Assembly (NCBI RefSeq): GCF_965638725.1
Contig: NC_134962.1
Location: 6,455,501 to 6,519,500, forward strand
Source of the DNA: Aptenodytes patagonicus
Lineage: Eukaryota > Chordata > Aves > Sphenisciformes > Spheniscidae
Direction of reading: 5' to 3'
DNA: 64,000 bases
Below, one piece after another: positions 33,901-48,079 of this stretch (positions are counted from its first letter, which is position 1; each line of letters starts with the position of its first letter). The notes under the pieces were generated by a model, which saw only the letters and a program-made list of their open reading frames with translations, ran no database searches and was not told the origin of the DNA. The translations under genes were made by a program, and so were the position numbers.

Positions 33901-36900
33901 GGGTTTCTGTCCAAGCGAGGACTTCTAGGTTTTCACATTCTTTGATTTAATAACAAACCAAACGCAGATGGCTCAACCAGGGATCACGTCTCCTTTCCAC
34001 TTCAGACTGCTTTTTTGGCAAATACATTTCTTTCCTGATACTGTGTCAACGTCACTTACGGCTTCTTCCAGGAGAGAGTGGATAACAGGCATGTACTTCT
34101 TTATTCCCCCCCCGCCAAGTTTTCCTCCAGGAGGTAGGGACATAGAGGGAAGCCAGAGCTGCTACCAGTGTTTCAGCAAGCCTATAGAGTGTTTGCAGTA
34201 TAGAGAGTATGTTCAGTTTGTGGCACCTCAGTTTGATTTCAGCCAAACCGGGGAGTTCCCCGTGTCTGCCTCTGGCCATGTGTCCATGACAAGCGCTGCT
34301 TTTTGCCAAGATCAGCGTCCCAAGGTACGACCCAAGAAGAGTGGAGCACGAATGGCTTTTGCTTACAGTGTGTCCCCTTGGCCATCCCCGAGGACCCTGG
34401 CGGTCTGCGGTCCCAGCTCTGCGGGTCCCACCTCTCGTACCCAGGGCAGCAGGGAAAGTCCTCATTCCCTGGGCCTGGAGAGCACAGGGGTCTTAAAATT
34501 ACAGTTTATTTTGTGCTCTCAGGCAGTGGTTTTAATCTTAGTGTTTTATAATCGGTGTTGAATGGGAGAATGAAAAGACACACAGGAGGAAATGGAGGGA
34601 AAATAGTCAAACTTTGTTTTTTTCCTCTGGGTGAACACCTGGATTGCGTTGTGCTGCACAGCGGGACTGGCACACACGGCACCAGAGGTGATCCTATATA
34701 ATCACAGGTGATCGTGTATAATGCAAAGTGGAGACAAGACATGGCTAATTCTTCCTTTTCAGTCAGTATCAAGGTATATTCAGAGGAGGATGTTTGACAT
34801 AGTAAGTCCTGTTACCTTCTGCCACGAAGGCATTCTCTGCCCGCTGAATAAGCCTTTGGTTTGCCTTCGTTTTATTTAGTAGTACGTTTTCCGATCCTGG
34901 TTGTGAGAGGACCAGCACTGAAGGGTGTGTGGGAAACAGCAACCATATTCCTTTCCTTAAAGCCAGGAATTCCCAAGGTAGGGTCTGGGATCACAGCTAA
35001 ATTTTCAGGATATTGAATTAGCCGAACTACCGCTGCTTCCTCTGCAGATGGAGAGAAGAGTACCTACAAATGTATGTTCGTACCTATTTTTATTTGCTGT
35101 TGCTCACCAAATACACTAATATTTTTAGATTTCCCAGGCTGAGAGTTGGTGGCTAGATAAATCCAGTTTTAGAATGAATTTGTAAACCTAAATTATAAAT
35201 GGATAGACGTGAGGAGACCTTTCCAAGGGAAGTACCAAAATACATGGTGTCACTAATAGACAGTAATTACAATCCGGCTTCTTTCCTGAGTAACTCATTG
35301 TACAGTCATGTCTGTTGGTCTTGTTTCAGGTAATAGCAACTGTCAGAATTTGGTAACGCTAATTAGCTAAAAAAGGTCATTTATTTGCAATGGTGTTTCA
35401 TGTAAAAACTGACTGCCAGTTTACTTCCTGGAAGGAGATCCCGCGCGTGGTGTGCGGTTTGTCTTATCGCATCCCTCAAGTTCCCCGATACATGGTGCAT
35501 CCGTTGTTGGCGTGTTTCAAAGTAATCAAAGTAATAAAGCCTGGCTGGAAAGCCTGCGAGGAGAGAGGTACAAGGGCCACTTTGCTGCAATTAAGTGGAA
35601 ACTTGGTTCACACCATGAGCATACTCCCAGACGTCCATAAAGCAAAAGAATCATGAATGTCGACGGGGATGTTTTATGCGGTGTTCTTCCCATCTGTGTG
35701 GCTAAATTGCCGGGTGATTATTTTATAATTATTTTGGGTGGCAGAAGGTAGGTCACTTGGGCAGATCCCAGGTGAGGAAACACATCAGAGACCTGCTCTG
35801 GCTGTGAGCAGTGCGGCCGAGTCTGTCCCCAGAGAGGAACAGGGAGGATTTCGGCACAAGGCTCTCTCTCCGTGAGAGCAGGATCTGACCCATCATCTCC
35901 ATCGTTCAGAGCTGATCGTGTGTGGATCAGCTAATATATAGATCGTGTGTCAGAGCTGTTAGCACTTCAGTGCTTGCAGGATGAGGCCATATACGTATGC
36001 ACCTCTGAGAGCTGACAAGTTTTCAATACTTGAAGAAGTATCAGGGTAGTGTCTGAAGGGGTAGTGTCTGTGTGTGTGTACAGGCATAAACGCATTTGTG
36101 AAAGTTAATTGATTTAGTAATACAAGAAAGTAGTTCAAAATGAACTGGTTAATGAAACAGTTGGTAACCAGAGAAAGCAGTTCTGGGGTTTGGGTTTTTT
36201 GTTTGGTTTTTTTCAAAGCAGATAAATTTCAGCTGTAGAAGTTTATCATCCAAATCAGAGGATTTGGGGAGCTATTGAGAGTAAAGAGAGCTTTGATGAT
36301 TTGGCAAGGAATACAGCTTCTAAGGCAGGGCTTTGATCTGCATTTTAAATGCTTCTTTGTAATGACAGTTTCACAATTTCTTTTCTCGTTTTAAGTCAGT
36401 TTTGCAGAGGTATGTTTTGAGAGAAAATAGTAACAGCACTCATTATTCTTGTTGGCTTCGGAGCCAGCTAGAACTTGTAGTTCATCCCAGATCTTTTGGC
36501 TACTATGGTAAATTTATGATTACACCAAAAAGGAAATTAGTAGAGATGTTAAATATTATCAAAGCTTTGCAAATCTTTTGAAATATCTCCAGTGTGAAAC
36601 CTAAACTTGCATTAGCATTTTTGCTGCGGTATGTTGTACAGTATTTATCTAAGTATCCACCTAATATTGCAGGTTCCCGATTTAGCTTTTTTTTTCCTTC
36701 TAAAGGACACGTTACTGTTTAGGACATGGATCCTTTTAGTCTTGGGTTGCACCTGGAGAACTTGATTGTAGTGACTCAAGCTTTCTAAAGACAACCCGGT
36801 GCTGCTGTAGCGGTGCTATTGGGAACCTTTTTCTTCCCCTTCTATCTACAGCACATCCTCAGATAAACTCTCATTGGAGGGAGAAGGTTGTTGTTGCCTA

Positions 36901-39900
36901 CATATTCTTACACAAGAGAGCTTGTTGCATTGATTTATGTAGTATGGATAGAGTAGGAGAGAGGGTACGAATTGGGAATGTGTATTAAAGTTTTCATTTA
37001 AATCTTGCATAGCATCTTTCCCTCTTGTAGCCGGTTTGGGGTAGGGTTTATACCTCTCTTGGGAAATCAGCAGCCTTAAGGGTGAGGGATAAATAAGCAA
37101 GTTTTCCCAAATTGACTTAGAGCTGTGTGGTAACTCTTCTGGTGCTGTTTTTGGCCCCTCCTGAGCTGTGACTCTAAGCTGTACCAGGCTGGCAGCTCTC
37201 AGCTTGTGAACCAAGTTCAGCTGGTGTATAGAAGAGGCACACATTTCATTTGCAAGCTAAATTAGCCCGTGAAGTTGGGTCTTCAGTTACATGTGAAGGG
37301 TAGCATCACTGGAAGGCCTTAGACAAATAGCATCATGTGTATGATCACTTTTCCAAACTGTCAGTGACTTTGTTCAGCTGGACGTTATCCTTGTTACTCT
37401 GCATATCTCTCTGGTACAGGATGCTGATTTGGAGCATGTGAGGCTGCGTGGCCCTGAGACGTGTAAATTCAGCCATCACGCTGAGAGATGCTACAGCCAG
37501 TGCACTGGTAAATTCAGTGTGATGGATCCTTAACGGTACTTTTTCACTGCGTACAGCAAGGTAGCATTGCTAAGGTCATAATCGATACGGTATCCCCTTT
37601 TTTCTCCAAGTAGTCAGACTTCCAGTTCTCATTGATACAGGACTAGGCTTACGCTCCATCTAGAAGAGGGTGTGTTTTTTCTGTGTGTGGTGTATGTTAG
37701 TGTTGTCACAGGCTGTGGCGTTACATAAAGATGTTACCGTAAGTAACATACCTTGCACATCTTTTGAAACTTGCCTCGCAAGTTGTCAGTGTTGGTGGAT
37801 GTCCACAGCGCTTTCAAATGGTTCACACATTTGTGTGCGGTGTATTCAGTCTCACACATATCTTTAATAAAATGCCTCAGACTGGCTAATTTTTTACTTG
37901 CAGTATACATTCAAAAATGTGCATTTAGAAAGGCAAGTGCTTTTTGCACATGGCAGTTCTCTGATCCGTTCATGAGACCCTGCTCGTGCCCACAGTGCTG
38001 AGGAATTGTGCCTGTGATGGTTTGCTAGCATGAGGTGTGCGCGCTTCAGCAGGTGCAACAGGATTTCCCACATTTGTAAACTTGGCCCAAGCAACCCAGC
38101 AAAGCAGAATTTAGCCTTCGAGAACGAAAGCTGATTAACCCCCAGGCTTGGAGCACACCAAGATGAGGTACTTGCACAAAAATCAATACTACTTTTCAAG
38201 AATATATGCAGGACGTGGTTTGGGGATTTTTTTCCATCTCTTCATTCTGTCCAACATGTTAAGTAGCTGGTTTGTTACTCTAACCCCCTACAAATGATTG
38301 TCAGTAATAATTCTGTAAAACTATGAATCAACTCTGCATGACTTTGTGCAAATAGACTGAGTAATTTCTTTGTTCTTTTCTTCTTACTTTGTAATTGGAG
38401 TCTGTAAAAGCCCAAAGGTTTGGTCTTGTGGAAAGCATGATTCATTTATTGGTGTCTGTGCCGACTAGTTATCTTTCAGTAATTCCAAAGTGCTGCTACA
38501 AGCCAAGAGTGATTCATACATGGCTAAGTGCACAAACAAATGGGGTCATGGCCATCTGCAGAAACTTTTCTAATCTATTTATGGTATCGGAGAAAGAAGT
38601 GGGTGTATTAAGGATGATGGAATAGGTGTCAATTACATTAGTGAATATAACCGGTTAAGTAACACTAACCATTACTCAAAACCACATCTGCTCATTGCTG
38701 AAGATCATGACAGTAGATCCTATTTAAATGTTAACATAGGTCTGATATGAGAGATGGATTGAGTGTCCAGTTTGCCTCCTAAGGAGCTCACCGTCATAAC
38801 TGCTATGGTAGTCTCTTCTACCTTCCTTGAGATTTAGATGTTAACTTGCACTATGAGTATTTGTGGCAACAAAGTCTGGCTCTTTGCTGTTGCAGACCTC
38901 AGTCATTATATGCTTTACATGCAGAATTTGGCCTAATACTTAATTAACTTGGCGTTGATGATCAGTGGTAGGGTTTCTCATTTGCACATCGGGCAGAATG
39001 GCTGTGCAACATCTTAGTAGAGACAGTGGTGGTCAGCTGAGCCGATTTTCCTTCCAAATGCATCTTCAGTGCTTTAAAATCTCAGAGGGAAGACGACCTG
39101 CATCTTACGAGGTAGCCTTCCTCTACTTCCGTCCCATTTCACTAATTATGAATTAATTTTCCCCTTTGTAACTCTGATAACAAAACAGCCCTGGCTGCAG
39201 CCGCGTCAGAATTGCTTTGTTCAGATTTTAGTCTTTTGCTTTGGGGGAGGCAGTTTGCTCCTGCCGTGCTCGCGAGTGGAGGAGCTGGGCCCCAGGGCTG
39301 GCTCTTGGGTGCCTGAGTTGAATGTGGGAAGGAGGGAGTTTGAGACTAGCGATAGAAAATAGCAGGGGCAAGAAGCACTCCTGGGGCACATGGATGAGGG
39401 CAGCTGGCAGGCTCGCTCCAGACTGCTTGCTGCCAGTGCCTGCCTGCTCTTCAGTCTTGCACACTGCAGCTGCGGTTTCCACCTGAGATACGTGTATCCA
39501 ACAAGATCTTGCGCTCGCAGAGCATGTGATGGTCTTGCAGTGCTTTAGAAACATCCCACGTCTGCAGGATGGATGAGCGGTACTCCGGAGGCGAGCTGGA
39601 GGCACAGGTGGACCAGCGCCATGAGGTCTGGAAGCGGCTGTGGCCCCGTCTCCCTGAGCCCCGGGAGACTCGTGCGGTCACTCGCATTGCGTTTGATTTC
39701 TAAAGGACTTGACTGGAGCACAGAGCTCATGGACTCAAATTTCTGTAAATTGAATTTAAGCATCGTCGCTGGCCAAAAATATGGATTTGGCAACATGTCG
39801 TTGTTGTCCTTTTACTGACGTTTTGAACACTGTGACCACTTCTGCTGCACCCTCGCTGCACGTGGTCTCACGGAGGGAGATGGGGCCCTGGCCGACACAC

Positions 39901-42900
39901 GGAGTATGCTGTGGAGGGGGAAGTGACCCAGACTTTTGCCCAAAGGACTGATGAGCCTCTCCTGATGTCTGAACAGCTTTCTTCTTCTGCCCTTGCTTTA
40001 TTTAAGTCAACAGATTGTGTAAGCCACATGCTAGATTTACCTGCAGGGCAAGTGGGAAGGAAGCAGTGCCATTTGGATGAATTCCCAAAAGATGTCTAAC
40101 CGCTGAGCGTTAAGACTAACATTTCCAAGCTCGAGTCCCTACAGCCGTCCTCCTGAATCTGCTTGCCGCTGCCTCCATCCATGTGCAACGCACCCGTGGC
40201 TTCGGCTGCCATGGACAAGTCCCAGGGAAGCTGCCTGCTGTGGCCGCTTGCCGGCAGGTCTGCTGTGGGTTGGGCTCTGTGCTGAGTGAGCTTGGGAATT
40301 CTCCCCCTTAGTGGTTTCTGTTTAATATTATGATTAATATTGTTATTTCTAATAAAAACAAAAAATCCCCCCCCAAGCGAAGCTGTGCCCCGAGCCTCCT
40401 GCACCCTCCTGTGCTGCGTTTCCTGCGGCGCTGAGGGTACCGACCGGCTGTTAGAGCTGCGGGGATGAAATCCACAGCTCAGTAGCTTACGTGACCCAGG
40501 GTTGGACTTGTTCTTGGTGCACGCTCCAGACTTGAAACCAGGCTGGATTTCCTTGTGCCCTTCACAAGTATTGGTGCAATGAGACCCGGTTCCTCGAGAG
40601 TCGGAGAACATCGGTGTCCCCGGCGCTGGCCTGGTCTGCAAGGGCTCGGCTTCACTGAAGGCAGATGTCTCAGCTACCTTCCTGGAGGAGCAGATCCTGC
40701 TTTTTCCATGTTTTTTCATTCTTCCCACCATTATTCCCCCTTACCGAGGGTGGTCTCTTGGGTTCAATAACTTAGTCCAGCATATACAGATTAGGCTCTT
40801 TAGCACTGAGCTCTGAAAGTACCTTGGCCTGTTAGGTGCTGCCTTTACAACAGTTAAGGAACAACATGATTTATGGACACCTGTTTCACACAATTCAGAG
40901 TAAAATTATCTTAAATTGCAATGATTTCCCATATAATAAACAGGAATCTCACTTTTATTGTTACACATATTACTGTAATGGGACTTTGCTTGAATTGGAA
41001 AATGCATTTTCGAGTTCAGTGTCTCCCTCTCCAGCGTGCTGTCACACACACGCACACACATGCGGTGTGTAACACTTAATGATACTGATCACTAGTATGT
41101 AATGCAATTAATGTTTTATATTTCTCTAGTGTGACTTATTCATAGCAGTATATACAAATTGCACCTTTTCCAGCTTTTGCTATGAATGCGGGTGATGGCT
41201 GTCCTGTCGACTGATGTGCCAGAGATGGGCTCAAGAGTAAGGAGGGGGGGCAGAGGTCTCTGGCAGGGGTCTCGTGTGCTCTGAGCGAGGCACAGAGCAA
41301 ACTATGGGGTTACAAACGTGTTCTGTCTTACTGATAGCTCTTAATCCTCATCGTTCTCATGGGTTTTCTTGATAAATACTTCTCAACATCCATTGACTTG
41401 CCATCCAGGCCTGAATTGTAAGGAACAATAAATTGAGGCTGTCCATTATGTTTAATAGATTCACTATGAGCTTTTTATTAGTGCAGCTTTTTTTAAAAAA
41501 AAAAAAAAAGGCAAAGATGACTGCATTTATTTAATTTAAGTTCAGAAAGCAGCTCTTTCAAATCTGAGGGAAGCATGCCTGAGTGGGCTCAGTTCAGCTA
41601 ATTTGGTTATGCAGCGAGGGAAGGATCCGTCCTGCCGTGCAGCCTGCAGAGTGCTGGCTGGTCTCGAGTGGGTTAACAGCCGTGTGCAGATGTTGAGGAA
41701 TTTCTCTTTTGACTTGACCGTGGGGTTTTGCTGCTCTTCAGACCACAAGTGCACTCCAGTCACAGCAGGTTCATGGGTTTGGAGATGCTTTTCATCCCCT
41801 CCTGTTCTTTCTGTTTGCTCGGGAAGGGATCACGCTGTATCTTGCAGCCATGTGTCTTCCTTGGTTACGCTTCTAGAGATTTGCAGACCCACATTAAGCA
41901 TCTATTAAATTAAGCAAAATGGCCTTTAGAAAGCTACATTTCAAGTGGAAGAAATGCTTTATGTAACACAGGGGTATGTGAGGGGACCCAAATACAAGCT
42001 TAAATTGGCTGTTATGAAAATAGGTATAATTGGGTTTTTGCACAGTGATTTTACGGCTTCCGAGTTTAATGTCCTGATGAAATCCTGCATCCAGTCCACA
42101 CGCAGCCGAGGAGATTGGGGTTGAGGAGCCTGAGTAATGGGACTGGTTCTAGGAACAGCCTTGCCCTCATTTGCAAAATCAGACCTACCTGTTGTTTGCT
42201 GAGGCTCTGCTCTGTTAGAAAGGTGTCTGGAGCAGCAGTTTCCTCTGGCCTGCATTTGCCCTTCGGTCTCTCCCTGCAGCACTTGGCCGTCCGGTGCTGG
42301 GGCTGGGCAGGGGAAGGGGCATCTCTTACTATGGTTGTAACCACTTGCAGGTGAAAAATGCAAAACCCTTGCAGCTGTACCCTCCTAACTGTGCACATGC
42401 CAAGAACTGCCCTTTTGTTTTCCAGACTGATCAATGCAGTTAAAGTCGTTGGGTAATTTAGTAGCTGGAGGTGCTTCTGTGGGCTTGGTGTGAGAGCGAC
42501 TGCTTTGCTTCCCCCCTTGGGGAAGGCTGGGGAGGGTTTCCCTCTGAACCGAGGCTTCCCCGGTCCCAGACGGGGCCAGGTGATGCTGTGGGGCTGTCAC
42601 CCAGCCGTTCTGGGATCGGGAGCCTGAGGAAGTGGAGGATATCGTGTTTTGACCTTGCATCCTCATATTAATCCAGATAGTCTTTCCTGTTTCTATATTT
42701 AAAGCCTTTCTGTTCTTCTGTCTGGAGAGACAGCATTGGCTCTCTTGGGTAAAGACTGACCCATCCTCTTTTGGAAAGCTGGTCCCCAAGTAGCTTTTCT
42801 CCATAGAAAACAAGGCTCCTCCGAATCTTGCTGGCAGGAATTGGAAGAATATTTTTTTTATTTGGTGTATCTTCAACCAGTTAGAATGTAGAGCTGGTTT

Positions 42901-43733
42901 TCCTTCTAGCTAACTAAAGGTTTTGCGAGGATGAAAACTGTTGCTTTCCTAAGAGTGTCTTAGCCAACACATGGGAGGAAAGCCTGGCACTGTGAGACAG
43001 GGCGGAAAAAGCTGAGATAGGATTTGCTGCTTCTTTGAAACTATCCCTTTTTAATTGTCCAAACAGCATTTCAAAGAAAATCTCTGCTCTTCTCTATCTT
43101 CTTCCAGCATTATAATTCTATATAATCACTTTCTTTCTCAAAAAGAATAGGGCGTGATTTTTTTTTTTGCAGAAGGAGGAAGGGATAAATTCCAGATGTT
43201 GCTGGGATACACTTTTTGCCTCTGTTTAATGTTTAGTGGCTTTCAGTAAATAGGCTGCAAGAGGTGGAGCTGATGTTTTTATTCCAGGACGAATCATCTA
43301 CAATAAATCCCATCTGCCAGCGGGGGAGCGTATCTTGGGTGTGACTTGGTGCAGTTAGGACCTGATCCTGGCTTTCCTGCCTTGCAGAAAGGCAGCTAAG
43401 GCTGAGGCTGGCCTGAGTGCTCCTTTGGGGTCTTTGCCCTTGGTCCTTCAGGGTATTCACCCTCCCCTTCCCACCTCGCTGCTGAGCTCTGGCTTTGTGA
43501 GTGAGAAATGCCACACAAGAGTCCGGTTCCCTGCGGACCCTGGCGTACGGCACTGCGGGAATGGGCACTTCTGCTCTAAACTGACCTGGTGCTTTTTCGG
43601 GAGCAGCTCTGGTCTGTGGGCAGCCAAGGGCGGGCAAGGGCTGCCCCGTCCTGCGTGCTGCCCTGTGTGGGATGCCTGACTCAGCGGGATCCGTTTGGCC
43701 ACTGGCAAGCCTGCTGGCAAGGCAGACTTTCTT

Positions 43734-43757
43734 GGTGCTGGTGCTGGTGCTGGTGTT
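43734..43757 (+). repeat. GGTGCT hexamer repeat x4
   Basis: Three exact GGTGCT units and one GGTGTT variant. A small simple repeat within intron 1. Confidence 0.8.
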
Positions 43758-44740
43758 GCAGCCCAGCAAAGAGCATCCGTGTGCCCCGCACCACAGCACG
43801 AGGCCGGATCCAGGAGCTGGGCTCCAGAGACAGGCAGTGCTCTTCCCTCCTCCCGCAGCAAAGCCTCGCCTTTTCAGTGCATGCAATGCTTTTACCTGCT
43901 TTCGGAGCCTTCTTGCAGACTGAACCAAAAAACTTTTTCCAGCATGTGTTGCACACAGGCGTCATGGGACAAATGCGGCAGCTCCATTCCCTGTTTCATG
44001 TTTTCACCTGTTTAGACTAAGTACATCTTTGTTTTGTTGGCAGCCTATTTGGTTGCACAAAGAGTGTAAGACAAAACCACTAGCAGGTGTTGGTCCAGCC
44101 AGTATAATTACTGGTTCCTTGCTGCTGCTGCTGGTAGGCAGACAGCATGAGCCACCCTTCACATGGAGTCGTCTGGCAGGACTGTGGCTGCAGAAGGGCT
44201 CCGGGCACTGATCACAGGGTACATGCGCCGACTGCTCAGACATCTCTTCCCTGCTGCCAATTGCATTAAAAAAAAAAAAAAGTTACGCATGTGTGGAGGA
44301 AGGGAGGAGAGCCGAGGGTGGCTCTGGTCAAGTTTAAAGCACTGACTTTAAGTGCAAATTCTCATTTGCATGTAAAAACTTGGCAAAATGCATGGCTAAA
44401 CGAGAAGGCCAAATGTGTGAGTACGTGAGAGCCAGGCGAGCTCAGAGGGTAGAAGCAGTGTCCTAAAATCCTGCCTGACTCCAGAAGGTTCAGACTCGCG
44501 TCTCCCACGCATCCCAGGCCATTGCCAAAACATCTTGGGTGAGACATCATGTGACGATGTGCCCGTGAGTGCACAGGGTGTCACGCCTGGGGTGTGCGCA
44601 GCTCCGCCGCGCCGAACACCGGCGGGGGCGTTGCCTGTGCTGCGGAGCAGGGTGTGGGGGAGAGCTGTTGCTTTCTACCCTTATGGAAATTTAACGGGAG
44701 AACAACTGATCCTGATCCAGCCAGCTGCAGGCCTGCAGGC

Positions 44741-45778
44741 TCTTTTTCTCAACCTCTAACTTTCCTTTGGACTCCCACACCTTTTGGGCCTCCCATGGCT
44801 TTTGGGCCTCCACTTTTTTTCAGCTTCTAACTTTCCTTTGGCCTCCCACCTCTTTTCTACCTCCACTTTTTCTCAGCCTCTACTTTTATTTCAGCCTCCC
44901 ACCCCTTTTGGGCCTCCCACCCCTTTCTGGCCTCCACTTTTTCTCAGCCTCTACTTTTCCTTCGGCCTCCCACCCCTTTTGGGCCTCCCACCCCTTTTCA
45001 ACCTCCACTTTTTCCAGCCTCTACTTTACCCTTTTGGGCCTCCCACCCCTTTTGGGCCTCCCACCCCTTTCTGGTCTCCACTTTTTCTCAGCCTCTACTT
45101 TTCCTTCGGCCTCCCACCCCTTTTCGGCCTCCCACCCCTTTTCGGCCTCCACTTTTTCTTAGCTCCCGCTCCTTTTTGGCCTCCCACCCCTTTTTGGCCT
45201 TGCATACCAGTTTGTACTCCCACCTGTTTTCAGCATCCACTTTTCCTCAGCCTCTATTTTTCCTTTGGCCCCCCACCCCATTTCGGCCTCCTACCCCTTT
45301 TCTGCCTCCACTATTTGGCAGCCTCTACTTTCTTGGCCTTCTACCTCTTTTTGGCCCCCTACCCATTTTGGGCCTCCTACCCCTTTTTGCCCTTCACTTT
45401 TTCTCAACCTCTACTTCTCCCTTGGCCTCCCACCCCTTTTTTGCTTCCCACCCCTTTTGGGCCTCCCACCCATTTTTGGTCTCCACTTATTCTCAGCCTC
45501 TACTTTTCCCTTGGCTTCCTACCCATTTTTGGCCTCCTACCCTGTTACCCCTTTTTGGCCTTCACTTTCTCTCTGCTTCTACTTTTTCCTTCGGCCTCCC
45601 ACCCCTTTTGGGCCTCCCACCCCTTTCTGGCCTCCACTTTTTCACAGCCTCTACTTTTCCTTCGGCCTCCCACCTCTTTTGGGTCTCCCAGCCCTTTTCG
45701 GCCTCCACTTTTTCTCAGCCTCTACTTTTCCCTTTGGCCTCCCACCCCTTTTTTGGCCTCCCACCCCTTTTTGGGCTC
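44741..45778 (+). repeat. Minisatellite, about 14 copies of a ~71-bp pyrimidine-rich unit
   Basis: The anchor AGCCTCTACTTTTCC (with variants) recurs at 44751, 44822, 44875, 44946, 45016, 45090, 45161 (diverged), 45249, 45320, 45406, 45495, 45574, 45646 and 45716. Spacings run from 53 to 89 bp with about 71 most common. Each unit contains one to three copies of a ~17-18-bp subunit (GGCCTCCCACCCCTTTT), and the number of subunits explains the variable length. The + strand is strongly pyrimidine-biased and nearly stop-free in all three frames, which creates a 423-codon open frame (44784-46055) and others. Because the usual period is not a multiple of three, no frame is kept from copy to copy, so I do not treat these as coding. 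Confidence 0.92.
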
Positions 45779-46863
45779 TGTGCAGCGAGCTGGCTGCGGA
45801 GGAGTGAGGAGGAGGAGGAGAGGTCACAGCTTGTTGCCACACGTTGGTGTTTGGCTCGGCAGAATTCCTTTCTTTTCTTTCCCATCACGATCAATGTCGG
45901 TGCCACTTCCAGCGGGGCGGCGGTGCTGTACACGTGCACGGAGGCTCTCGGCTGCCTGCGCACGCTGCCCGTGCGAATGCAGGTGCCGCCGCACGTTTGC
46001 ACGGTCACTTTTGAATGCCTCCTGCACGCGAAGCATTGATTTGCAATACATCTGAACTCGTTCCTCTAAATCAGCCTGACTTAAAATCAGTGAGCTGACT
46101 CTGAGCCTGCGGATCCCAAGTTATTTAGCTGCTGCAGTAATTTACAGCGAGTTTCTGACCCTTAATCTTTTCCTGGGGTGAAAAAGTTGCTTGCCTCTGT
46201 CCTCTCAGGTGCATGGAAAGTAACTTTTTAAAGCTTTATTTGGGAGGAATGATGTGTTAATATAACCCTTTGAACCTCCCAGCCTGCTTTCCTGCACTCG
46301 TACCTGCAGCTGTCGCGGCAGGAGCGGAGGCAGGAGCAGCGTGGAGAGCGGGCGGTGTGTGAGCGCCTGAGGTGCAGCAGCCACAGCTTGGTGTGTCTGG
46401 CAGCTGGGAGCCTCCCTTGCTCTTGGGTTAAAGGCTGCTTTTATAGGCCAGTAGGACTCCTTTGGCATCAGACTGTAGCAGGTACTAATTAGTTCCAATT
46501 AACCATTATCAGTGACAGACAGTTCTTATGGGCTTCATAAAAAAGCCTCGTACACAGGTTTTCTCTGGTGAAACCCCCTGCGGGACTGCAGAGCGCTCGC
46601 CCAGCCTGCGGTGGCTTGCAGCTCATCAGGCACTGAGGTTGTGCTGGTGGGGTCGGGGGGGGGTCCATGTCCCATCATCCCATCAGTTTTGCAGATAGTA
46701 ATGCACTGCTCACTGACGGGCGAGAGAAGTCATGAGTTGTCTTTTATTCCAAACTTTTTGCTTCTTTATTTCTCACTTGAAAATACCTCCGCTGGGCATT
46801 GCATCTGGGGTTTTGTGCAAGATTTTGCTGTGGGTCTTCCTCTTCAGCACCCCACAGCCTCTG

Positions 46864-46876
46864 CCCCCCCCCCCCC
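46864..46876 (+). repeat. Poly-C run (13 C)
   Basis: Thirteen C bases between CCTCTG and ACTGGGG in intron 1. Confidence 0.85.
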
Positions 46877-48079
46877 ACTGGGGATGGGGTGTGAGGAAGC
46901 CCTGAGCTTTCACACCAAGGCTCAGCAGCACGTGGGGCTCAGCTACATGTGCTTGCAGAGGAGACAGCACATGACAAATAGCCCACCGGCGCCTTGAAGC
47001 GCACAGTGCTGCCCGGGGCATGGACAGGCGGCCTGGCACTGTTGGACGTGGCGGGAAGGTCTCTGGGGTGGGCTGAGTGATCCCCAAAACTCCGCAAACC
47101 TTCGTAAGGCTTCGGCATGTCATCAGGCGAGTGGCCACGAGTGCTGGAGGAGAGTGGTCCTGGGGAAGCCCGTGCAGTGGCATGGCTGGAGAGGAACGGC
47201 ACCTCATGCTGCAACTTCTGGTGTGGGAAAAGCATGTGGGGTCATTACCGGGAGCGGTGAGACCCGGCTTGTAGTGCTTTTGGTACTCGTGGCTACTGCG
47301 GAGGTGGTAGGCTTGGGTGCAGATGTCAACCGTGGTTGGCTACAGGGGGGGCTCTTCGAGAATGAGTCCCCAAGAGGGGAGCCGGGGTGTGTGTTGCAGC
47401 CGGTCGGAGGTGGCTCCCATCACTGACGGATGCTTTCTGTTTTTCTTTCAAATGTCTCCAGGCACTGAATGTTTAGGTCGCACCTTTCCAGGTAAACTGG
47501 GTAAGTGAAGTATTTCAAGAGTTGCCAAGATCTAATTATGAAGGCTGATTGCATGATTGCAGCTGCTGTACTATAAACACCCTGATTACTTGCTTGACGA
47601 AACGGGTGGTACGTTGCCTGGCCCTGAGAGCAGCAGGTACCTGGTGTTCGGGGTGCAGAGGGGGATGCAGCCGTATCTTCAAGAGGCTGATGGTGCAAAC
47701 CTGGTGTTTTTTGTCTATCAATAGCAATAGCTGGCTGCACTTTGGTAATCCTGGATGAGATTTTTTTCTTCTGCTATTCAATGTAGAAACCTCTTCAACA
47801 GCTGAATGTCTTTTTAAGCGCGAGTATTCTTCCATTTGCTGTTACTCTGGCAAACTAATGAGCAGCATCACATTGAGGAAAAAAACTTTTGCTGTATTTT
47901 GTGAAAGTAGTTTGACAACCTGAATCTTTTTAAGTCTTGGCATGTCGAACTTCTGTTGAGTGTGGCAGGAGCTGCCCATGTTCAGGACAGACAAAACCGG
48001 GTGTTGGGAGCCTTGTTGAACCAGGCTCCTGGATTTGAGCTGAACATGTTTGCAAAAGAGCCTTTGCTGATTTAAAAAG

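Larger units (their letters stand above)
30556..44740 (+). other. PMEPA1: PMEPA1 intron 1, proximal part
   Basis: Sequence after the exon 1 donor. No exon resembling PMEPA1 exon 2 (ELEFVQIIIIVVV) is visible. Apart from the CpG-rich patch and short repeats listed, I see ordinary non-coding DNA. Minus-strand open frames at 40096-40731 (211 codons) and 43233-43928 (231 codons) and a plus-strand one at 33968-34561 (197 codons) match no family I know. Confidence 0.7.

Noticed and set aside
33968-34561. A 197-codon plus-strand open frame in intron 1
   Set aside because: Includes proline from a C run and no recognisable domain; no splice signals consistent with an alternative PMEPA1 exon in phase 1.
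40096-40731. A 211-codon minus-strand open frame in intron 1
   Set aside because: No domain or conserved motif; it reads through a low-complexity A/T stretch (IRNNNINHNIK) typical of chance translation.
43233-43928. A 231-codon minus-strand open frame in intron 1
   Set aside because: Overlapping frames are open on both strands here; the sequence is moderately GC-rich and the translation resembles no known protein.
44784-46055. A 423-codon open frame rich in GLPPLLGLPPL-like repeats
   Set aside because: It is the translation of the pyrimidine-rich minisatellite. All three forward frames are open over the array, the usual period is not a multiple of three, and it lies inside intron 1. No signal, domain or splice structure supports a protein.
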